A stretch of 32,140 nucleotides of DNA from Clostridiaceae bacterium (GTDB taxonomy: Bacteria; Bacillota; Clostridia; UBA1212; DUPL01), in assembly GCA_012838385.1 (NCBI GenBank), contig DUPL01000130.1:1-32140 (forward strand). Direction: 5' to 3'. Under the pieces are notes generated by a model that worked only from the letters and a program-made list of their open reading frames with translations, searched no databases and was not told the DNA's origin. The translations under genes and the position numbers were made by a program. Each line of letters begins with the position of its first letter. Position 1 is the stretch's first letter. Shown here one piece after another: positions 26,451 to 32,140 of the stretch.

Positions 26451-27465
26451 TTATTCTCCCTTGATATCGACGACTTCGCTATTTCCGTCTAGGATTTCAG
26501 CACACAAACGCATGGATTCGCCGATGGCTGCGTCTATATCATCCTCTGTTACCCCCAGCTTTTCACAACCAAGAGATTTATCTATATACGTTTCAGCACA
26601 CATCACATCGGCAAACTTCACCATATGAAGTCCACCCTCATGTCCAGCTTTCTTCTGCTTTGCCATAAGCTGCTTTCCACCTAATTTATACATCCAGTCA
26701 GGTATGGTCTTTATCTTTTTCTCAGGGCAGCCGAGATGCTTTTTAGCTATTGTCAGGAACTCCACCCAAGTCATATTGTACCAGCCGATAGGATAGCAGT
26801 TTCCTCCCTTGTTGTGGGTCAGCGCTCCTGCGAGTGCCTGCCCTGCCTGCCGTACTGTAATCATGGTTGTTCCACCCCTGGGATACATTATTGTCCCTTT
26901 GGCAGAGCGTATCATTTCAGCTATAAACATCCACACTGGCGCTTTCGGCCCTTTTGTGTACCAAATATGTATGGAAGCTCCAACACCGCCACATCGAAGT
27001 TCTCATCAGCAAAAGACATAGCCATATTTTCCTTATCTATACGGGAACGTATATACGGATGCCAGCGACAAAGATCTTTCTCAGGCCATATCTTGGCAAA
27101 GTAAGAAAAGTACGAACCGCAGATGGCAACGTGCTTCACACCGCTTTCTTTTGCAATTCGCAGCAGCCTCTCGAGTGGTGTGATGTTATACTTTTTGAAC
27201 ATATCATAGATTGGTGGAGGTCCTTCAATACGTTCGTCCACACCAGCAGCAAACACAAAACCATCGCATCCTTCAAAGTACTGCTTAATCTGTTCATCAC
27301 TTAAATCGAGATAGCTGCCGAATTCTATCTTCATCTCAGGCTGAAGATCCGCACCCGGCGGGATTGGCGGAAGGGCCAGGGCAGTAACCTCATGTCCTGC
27401 TGAAATAAGCTGCTTTGCACACTCGCTTCCTAATAGTCCAGTTCCTCCGATTATAAATCCTTCAT
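26451..27465 (-). pseudogene. NAD-dependent epimerase/dehydratase, broken by two single-base deletions
   Basis: The gene starts with GGAGA and ATG at 27465. The second codon then falls out of frame: ATGAAGGATTT gives a stop at codon 5, whereas one extra A gives MKGFIIGGTGLLGSECAKQL, the Rossmann GxxGxxG start of an extended short-chain dehydrogenase. The frame is then open to about 26950, where ACACAAAAGGG ends it. One extra C restores GTPKGPKAPVWMFIAEM into the second half, which runs to 26451. Length 1015 + 2 = 1017 bases, exactly 339 codons. Intact, it would be a 338-residue sugar-nucleotide epimerase-like or isoflavone-reductase-like protein. Both defects could in principle be sequencing errors. 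Its promoter region lies next to an IS66 fragment. Confidence 0.82.
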
Positions 27466-27577
27466 ATTAATTCTCCTTTTCATTTTTATACTGGCATATA
27501 CCCAGCAAGTTAGCTTATACTACAATTATATAGTGGCAACTCCTCAACTGATGGCAATGTACCGGGAGGTACATTTT

Positions 27578-27735
27578 ACTGTTCAACCTTCTTTTCCCAC
27601 ATCAATAGTTTTTCACTTTGCGTCATCTTCAATACCTTCCTAACTTATGAGTGTTCTGCTTTAATACATCTTTTTGCTCTATCATTCTCGCAAACATTCA
27701 TTCATCTCACAAGGTGTATTCTATTTGACGCTTAC
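27578..27735 (-). mobile_element. IS66-type element end with broken tnpA start
   Basis: The minus strand from 27735 begins GTAAGCGTCAAATAG, the GTAAGCG-type terminus of IS66-family elements. It matches the copy at 31974-32131 with only about six differences over 158 bases. The start codon of a tnpA-like frame lies at 27626 (MTQSEKLLMWEKKVEQ). Right after that glutamine the match ends at 27577 and a stop follows. The rest of the element is gone, and the junction leads into the epimerase's upstream DNA. Confidence 0.75.
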
Positions 27736-27977
27736 GTTTCTAACAGCTTTGTTTGATATAACAATAAATATAACTCCTGTTCAGCAGGTGCTACTTCGTA
27801 TTTTTCTCTATAAAAATTATCCCCGTATACTTCAGACATAATAACTACGTCTTCAGGTAAACTTTTGTCCTCTTTAATTAGCGCATTAAAATCTTTCTGT
27901 TCTTCTATTGAACATTCTACGTATTCTATAATTCCCATATCCCATTGTAAATCTTTAACTTTAGTTTTCATATCCAT
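27732..27977 (-). pseudogene. Small hypothetical gene truncated by the IS66 end
   Basis: An 81-codon frame starts MDMKTKVKDLQWDMGIIEY and is acidic and soluble. Its last codons are KLLET and its TAA is formed by the first bases of the IS66 terminus (ACG TAA GCG, with GTAAGCG the element end at 27735). The natural C-terminus is therefore missing or altered. GGGGGT precedes the ATG at 27977. No family is recognised; the remaining N-terminal part gives no motif. Confidence 0.6.
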
Positions 27978-28058
27978 GTTAAACCCCCAATAATTTATAT
28001 GTTTACTTCAGTAAAATACTACCACATTGTAAGTTAAATGAAAAGTAAAGCAAATGTT

Positions 28059-28291
28059 TTAATTGCTAAGGGTCAAATTTAAACTCCCTCCAGCGTCATA
28101 AACACTTCCTCCAATACTTTCTCCACCTCTAATAGCCCTATCAAGAACTATAATAGCCGCCACAGTACCATATATATATAAATATTATCTATCATCCAGC
28201 GCAATATTGATTGTTCGCAATATGTTAGTTTTTCTTCAAGAGTTAGCTTCATTGGCTTCTTTATTGGTGGGTCAATATCTTTAAAGCCTTG
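28059..28291 (-). pseudogene. Unidentified coding remnant with a frameshift
   Basis: Two minus-strand frames appear to belong together: one contains PPIKKPMKLTLEEKLTYCEQ and stops at 28148. The other picks up near 28180 with TVAAIIVLDRAIRGGESIGG and ends at the TAA at 28059. Residue use is protein-like in both. No start codon with a ribosome-binding site is present. I do not recognise the family. It lies in a 1.08-kb stretch without intact genes. Confidence 0.35.
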
Positions 28292-28477
28292 TTAATATTA
28301 GGTGATAAAAAGACGGATTTTTAGGTCGAAATACCCTTTAGAGAATCCAGCAACATTTTTTATAATCAATTTTAATCGTTTTTACTCATGTATAGGCTAT
28401 TATATATTGATTTACGTTGAATATAGCCTTTATGACAATGCAGAAATTATTTACATAAATGCTTAACCTTAAAAACA

Positions 28478-28654
28478 TTACATCCCAATAATATCCCACA
28501 CATACAATGTAGCAGTTAAAGTAAAAACTAAACACGCAAACAGTATTGCTGGCGCAGTAAACACAAAAAATGGGTTGTGTCTTGTCAAGTGGTGCAAAAT
28601 ATTTTCTACTAAGTAACTAAAATTAACTATACCCACCGCATTTATTCCACGTTC
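28478..28654 (-). pseudogene. C-terminal remnant of a membrane protein
   Basis: An open minus-strand frame encodes about 58 residues, ERGINAVGIVNFSYLVENIL, then a polar stretch, then a long hydrophobic segment (FFVFTAPAILFACLVFTLTA) ending LYVWDIIGM and a TAA at 28478. The upstream side is closed by a stop and there is no start signal. It looks like the last membrane helix of a larger protein whose front has been lost. Family not recognised. Confidence 0.4.
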
Positions 28655-28719
28655 CTATTGCGGCATAAATGCTTAATGTTTGCCATGTTATTGCTTGTTG
28701 TCTGCATTCGGCAGCTTTT

Positions 28720-29010
28720 TCAATGCATCTTTAACATCAGTTCATCCATCGATTCCTTGGATAAGTACCTTCGTTCTGCTACGCTCCATTCATCGTTTTG
28801 CCCTATCAGTATAGCCCCACCAAAACGTATTACTGAGTCTCTATCCGGGAAAACACTTACTACATTCAACAGTCTTATGCATCCAAAACTGTCTGTGCAG
28901 CTTTGGGGAATCTTACTTTTAACTGTTCCAGGACAGCCTTCAGGGTATCCTATGCACTATTTATATCTTCCTGCATAAATATTGTTCTTACTATAGCAGC
29001 CACCAGACTT
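28720..29010 (-). pseudogene. IS256/mutator-type transposase, internally deleted remnant
   Basis: Pieces of the C-terminal half of an IS256-family transposase can be read on the minus strand: VAAIVRTIFMQEDINSA, a stop, then DTLKAVLEQLKVRFPKAAQT, and after another stop and frame change VVSVFPDRDSVIRFGGAILI, then GQNDEWSVAERRYLSKESMD. Intact family members have about 35 residues (AFP..HWR.IWSTNPLERLNKEIKRR) between the second and third piece. That stretch is missing here, so there is an internal deletion of about 100 bases on top of point stops. The upstream end meets the GH20 lipoprotein stop at 29058. Confidence 0.75.
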
Positions 29011-29057
29011 TTCTATTTCTTCGGAACATCACATAATTACTTAATTAGCTCTTTTAC

Positions 29058-30611
29058 TTATTCGCTTATTCTTAATATAGGTTTAAATCTATCTTGTAAG
29101 ACTTCTGCATCTATAATGAATTCATCAAAGGTACGCACCTTTTCATTGTTCCAAGTGTTTTCGCTAAGAGCAGGAATTCTTTCTAGCAATAACAACATTT
29201 CTTCTTTAATGCCATCTTCAGCATTTTCGAAATGTTCTTCAATATGACGATTCCAAGCTAGTAATTGACCACCTAAAACATTATCGCTATGTTCAATTTT
29301 GATTCCACCTGTGTTTATATAAGGGGATTGGGGATGTACAGGCTTCCAAGAGTAGATATCCCATTCAAACACATCCTTGATAGGCCATTTCCTAATCGGA
29401 GTAATAACATACATAGGATCCCAAGAGCAGTTAATTATTTTAAAACCTGCGTCAATAAGGTCAGGAGTAAGTTGATAGTAGTTTTCCCAACTCATAATAA
29501 TTATTTCCTTTGGTACCATGTCATTTACTTCTTTTGCAAAGCCTTCCCAGGCTATTGGTTTTTTATCGTTTTCAAATACAACATTGGCTATTCTTGTTAC
29601 GAAATGTGCAAGCATTTGCTCAGACAATAGACTCTTATCTGATATAGTAGAGTCAATACCTTTGGTGTCGGCATAATCTCTACATTTTTTACACTGAGTC
29701 CACTGCTGTATTGCTGCTTCGTCTCCTCCTATATGTATGTATTTTGAATACTTAAACATTTCACAAAGCTCGGCAAATATTTCCTCTAGAGCTACAAAGG
29801 AATCTTCGTGCTGGTGGATTATACCTCCAAAACCAAATAAAGAAGGATAGGCTTTTTGGAATTGTTGACAATGACCTGGTATGTCTATTTCAGGCACAAG
29901 CTCTATACCGCGCTTGTGTGCATATTCTACTAATTCGTTTATTTGTTCCTTTGTATAATGCCTATTCACTGTAGGTAGCTTCGGATATACATCACTAGGC
30001 AATGTATAGCTTTGATCATCAGTAAAATGCAAGTGCAGAACAGATAGCTTATAGAAATAGCACATATCCACAAAATTAATGAGATACTCAAATTCATGCC
30101 ATTCCCTTGCTAAGTCTACCATCATACCTCTGTATATTGAATCTGGGTAATCAAAAATTTTAACCTTTGGTATAAATACTCCATTATCTGATTTTTGCAT
30201 AATCTGAAGCATGGTTGCAAGAGCATTGTTAATTCCCTCTTCATTCGAAGCATATATCTTAACATTCTTATTGTTTGGAACTATTTTATACGCACCAGGT
30301 AAAAGCTCTTGTTGAGCAGCTAAGATAATTTCTGCTTTATCGTGCTCCTCAAAAGAAAGATCTAAAATCCTTTCACTATAATCACAAAAAGCATTAAGTG
30401 CATTTCTAAAGCTCTCTGATTCAGTTTTAATTGTAGCTTTATACTCATAGGCTATATATTCATTCTTATCGTTCATTTTACCTCGTTGCTCTTTAGGCAT
30501 TGGTATCATATTAAGGGAAATATACTTGCTATCCCTATTTAGTTCTTGGCAGGAAGTTAACGCACCAAAGAATAGGAAGCAAAATATTACGTATAACATT
30601 TTCCTAATCAT
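29058..30611 (-). CDS. GH20-family beta-N-acetylhexosaminidase lipoprotein
   Basis: 517 aa. Signal: MIRKMLYVIFCFLFFGALTS then Cys21, a lipobox, so the enzyme should be lipid-anchored on the outer face. Residues about 30-145 form the GH20b-type N-terminal domain (GINNALATMLQIMQ). The catalytic barrel follows: YRGMMVDLAREWH (160-172), LHLHFTDDQSYTL (192-204), EIDIPGHCQQF (241-251) and YIHIGGDEAAIQQW (291-304), with the Asp297-Glu298 catalytic pair intact. It should release terminal GlcNAc/GalNAc from extracellular glycans or peptidoglycan/chitin fragments. The ATG lies only four bases after the upstream surface-protein stop, so the two form an operon. A cytoplasmic GH20 and a GlcNAc-kinase-like gene lie 25 kb away in the same window. 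Confidence 0.93.
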   Translation of the reverse strand: MIRKMLYVIFCFLFFGALTSCQELNRDSKYISLNMIPMPKEQRGKMNDKNEYIAYEYKATIKTESESFRNALNAFCDYSERILDLSFEEHDKAEIILAAQQELLPGAYKIVPNNKNVKIYASNEEGINNALATMLQIMQKSDNGVFIPKVKIFDYPDSIYRGMMVDLAREWHEFEYLINFVDMCYFYKLSVLHLHFTDDQSYTLPSDVYPKLPTVNRHYTKEQINELVEYAHKRGIELVPEIDIPGHCQQFQKAYPSLFGFGGIIHQHEDSFVALEEIFAELCEMFKYSKYIHIGGDEAAIQQWTQCKKCRDYADTKGIDSTISDKSLLSEQMLAHFVTRIANVVFENDKKPIAWEGFAKEVNDMVPKEIIIMSWENYYQLTPDLIDAGFKIINCSWDPMYVITPIRKWPIKDVFEWDIYSWKPVHPQSPYINTGGIKIEHSDNVLGGQLLAWNRHIEEHFENAEDGIKEEMLLLLERIPALSENTWNNEKVRTFDEFIIDAEVLQDRFKPILRISE

Positions 30612-30615
30612 AAAC

Positions 30616-31872
30616 TTAATCTTTACCTTTCTTATTATTTCTTAATATTACAATAATTACAACAACAGCAATAACAGCAATTACGCCAATTATTATACTA
30701 AAAGGCCACATCTGCTTATCATCATCTGTCGCTTTTGGTGGCGAAGTACTAGGCGCAGGTGTATCTGTTATAGCAGGGGTGTCTGTTGGTGCAGGGGTAT
30801 CTGTTGGTACAGGAGTCTCAAAAGGCCTTTCGTCGAGCTCTGCATATCTATCTGCAATATAGCTTAATTTAAAAGTTCCATATTCATACTCTTCATCATT
30901 CAAAAAGGATGTAACTCCATCTTTGGGTGCATGAGTCCAAAGGTTGAGACCATCGTAACACTCCATCACAACTAAATAATCGCCTTCAGCATACGCTCTC
31001 TCAAAATAGACTTTGAAATCAGCATATTTATCTGGGCCACCAGATGTTAGCTCAAAGGAATTGATGTAAATAGGGTCTTCTTTAATTGTATCAGCATAAT
31101 TACCCTTCCATCTATATATCTTAAACTCAACATCAGCATGCCCTGTTTCAAGAAACAAACTATTAAACACAAAGCCTGTAAATTTACCGCCTAAAACAGT
31201 AAACATATGCGCTGCACTGTCTAAGTTTGCAACTTGAATAAAGCTCTCGCCATCCTCTGAGGCCCCTATTCCATAGGTTGGCACGATAGTTTCGCTGTCA
31301 TTAAAGAGTATGTTAGGTTCTTCGTTTAGCTCTGCGCTAGGATTAACGATGCAGGATACTCTGTACGATACATCCTCGTAAACTTCACCGTTAAAATATG
31401 CAACACTGTCTTGATGGGCGGCATGAGTAGGTATATGTAGAGCGTGGTCAGTATGCTTTTTATATACTAGTAAATATTTGCCCTCAGCAAAAGCCCTCTC
31501 AAAATCAACACGAAAGTCTTTTTCGCCTGGATTAACCCAACTAGATTCCTCTGAATCCTCTATTAAATCCGTAAAAACAGGTCTATTGGATATTGTGGTC
31601 TGATAATCAGTATCCCATTTATATAACATAATTGCGGTACTCATTGGTGGATCATACCAACTAGGAATAACAAGGCCAACAAATTTTCCGCCCTTTACAT
31701 CAAGCATGACCGCTACAACACCCTCGTCTGTGTTCTTGAATCTACTCCCGTCTGGAGCTGGGTCATCAATATGCATCTTTACAATGCTCTCGCTTGCACA
31801 GATACCTAGATAAGAAACTGCACAAAGCACTATTACAAGAGCAATTAAAATAGATTTTTTAGTTTTAATCAT
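30616..31872 (-). CDS. Surface protein with duplicated unknown domain, PT-rich linker and C-terminal anchor
   Basis: 418 aa. A signal peptide covers about 1-27. Two homologous domains follow, about 50-186 and 211-350. Paired motifs show this: GGKFVGLVI and GGKFTGFVF; YKWDTDYQTT and YRWKGNYADT; DFRVDFERAFAEGKYLLV and DFKVYFERAYAEGDYLVV; AELNEEP and AELDERP. A Pro/Thr-rich linker (353-380: repeats of PAPTDTP type) leads to a membrane segment (about 390-410) and a basic tail RNNKKGKD. There is no LPxTG-like motif, so it is held by the membrane helix. The domains look all-beta and may bind carbohydrate; family not recognised. Four bases separate it from the GH20 lipoprotein, which suggests a shared glycan target. 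The ATG at 31872 follows AAAGGAG. Confidence 0.85.
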   Translation of the reverse strand: MIKTKKSILIALVIVLCAVSYLGICASESIVKMHIDDPAPDGSRFKNTDEGVVAVMLDVKGGKFVGLVIPSWYDPPMSTAIMLYKWDTDYQTTISNRPVFTDLIEDSEESSWVNPGEKDFRVDFERAFAEGKYLLVYKKHTDHALHIPTHAAHQDSVAYFNGEVYEDVSYRVSCIVNPSAELNEEPNILFNDSETIVPTYGIGASEDGESFIQVANLDSAAHMFTVLGGKFTGFVFNSLFLETGHADVEFKIYRWKGNYADTIKEDPIYINSFELTSGGPDKYADFKVYFERAYAEGDYLVVMECYDGLNLWTHAPKDGVTSFLNDEEYEYGTFKLSYIADRYAELDERPFETPVPTDTPAPTDTPAITDTPAPSTSPPKATDDDKQMWPFSIIIGVIAVIAVVVIIVILRNNKKGKD

Positions 31873-31908
31873 AAAATCTACTCCTTTGTTTATTTGTACA
31901 TAATTATG

Positions 31909-31925
31909 TTAGTATGATATACCAA
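31909..31925. promoter_or_regulatory. Dyad upstream of the surface-protein/GH20 operon
   Basis: TTAGTAT GAT ATACCAA is an inverted repeat with six of seven arm positions matched, 37 bases before the ATG at 31872, in the promoter region. It may be an operator. A weak minus-strand -35 (TTGTTG) overlaps its edge with no clear -10, so the promoter itself is not assigned. Confidence 0.4.
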
Positions 31926-31973
31926 CAAGAAAAGCCTTGCGTTTGAAAAATTACTACAATATATTTTTGAAAT

Positions 31974-32140
31974 GTAAGCGTCAAATAGAATACACCTTGT
32001 GAGATGAATGAATGTTTGCGAGAATGATAGAGCAAAAAGATGTATTAAAGCAGAACTTTCATAAGTTAGGAAGGTATTGAAGATGACGCGAGATGAAAAA
32101 CTATTGATGTGGGAAAAGAAGGTAGAACAGTTTGATAAAA
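31974..32140 (+). mobile_element. IS66-family element, 5' end (continues beyond the window)
   Basis: Begins with GTAAGCGTCAAATAG at 31974, the terminal type of IS66-family elements, and leads after 109 bases to a tnpA start. The same 158 bases occur inverted at 27578-27735 with about six differences. The element is cut by the window end, so its length and other terminus are not seen. Confidence 0.75.
32083..32140 (+). CDS. tnpA: IS66-type accessory protein TnpA, N-terminal fragment
   Basis: The frame reads MTRDEKLLMWEKKVEQFDK and leaves the window. Its spacing of 109 bases from the element end and the short charged, Trp-containing start resemble IS66 TnpA proteins (about 100-130 residues, followed by TnpB and the large TnpC transposase). 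AGGAAGG lies upstream. With only 19 codons the family rests mainly on the terminal sequence. Confidence 0.6.
   Translation, partial: MTRDEKLLMWEKKVEQFDK

Noticed and set aside
27559-27572. GTACC-GGGA-GGTAC dyad as a MerR-type operator of the epimerase
   Set aside because: The arms are only five bases and no -35/-10 pair with a 19-base spacer could be placed around it.
28390-28440. AGGCTAT...ATAGCCT inverted repeat as a terminator or small RNA
   Set aside because: Only seven base pairs with a ~21-base A/T-rich loop and no U-tract; expected by chance in such A/T-rich DNA.
30750-30820. Short tandem repeat in the surface-protein gene as a mobile or CRISPR-like repeat
   Set aside because: It is the in-frame coding of a Pro/Thr/Asp linker; unit length and sequence vary and there are no spacers.
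1-32140. tRNA, rRNA, riboswitch or CRISPR array
   Set aside because: Gaps between genes were read on both strands. None showed a tRNA fold, rRNA segments, a recognisable riboswitch core or regularly spaced repeats.

Overview
The window looks like a chromosome segment of a low-GC, Gram-positive anaerobe of the Clostridia, probably a plant-fibre or glycan degrader. The pointers are strong AGGAGG-type ribosome-binding sites, A/T-rich sigma-A promoters, an RsgI-type extracytoplasmic domain, lipoprotein and sortase-type export signals, and many glycoside hydrolases. I cannot name the species. No rRNA, tRNA, CRISPR array, phage module or origin is visible.

Layout. 1-3 kb (all minus): an RsgI-like membrane protein with a long charged coiled coil, an SGNH hydrolase, and a NERD nuclease-like protein with a zinc ribbon. 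3.2-6 kb: a GlcNAc-kinase-like sugar kinase divergent from a cytoplasmic GH20 hexosaminidase. 6-8.6 kb (minus): a membrane-anchored M3 metallopeptidase and a histidine phosphatase. 8.7-15.2 kb: a DUF4091 lipoprotein, a membrane-anchored metallophosphoesterase, a WG-repeat gene remnant and a GH38 alpha-mannosidase. 15.4-16.6 kb: a membrane protein of unknown function and a 61-residue membrane protein.

16.6-24.3 kb is the clearest functional unit. A GPH-family sugar:cation symporter, a GH78 alpha-L-rhamnosidase and a GH3 beta-glucosidase lie in a tightly coupled operon, divergent from an AraC-family regulator. The logic is import of a rhamnosyl-glucoside and its cytoplasmic hydrolysis. This block looks richer in G+C than its neighbours and may be acquired.

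24.3-26.4 kb: an XRE/TPR regulator with a palindrome over its own promoter, and a small surface protein ending in an NPETG sorting-type signal. 26.4-29.05 kb is a decay zone: a frameshifted NAD-dependent epimerase, an IS66-type end with a broken tnpA, a small gene cut by that end, two unidentified coding remnants, and an internally deleted IS256/mutator transposase. 29-31.9 kb (minus): a surface protein with a duplicated unknown domain, followed by a GH20 lipoprotein. At 31974 a second IS66-type end begins, inverted relative to the first, and its tnpA runs off the window.

Overall the window is a glycan-foraging neighbourhood: mannosidase, two hexosaminidases, GlcNAc kinase, rhamnosidase, beta-glucosidase and a DUF4091 lipoprotein, with IS-driven decay near its right end. 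I do not see a convincing wholly new system. The most open items are the duplicated-domain surface protein paired with GH20, and the RsgI-like protein that lacks its anti-sigma domain.
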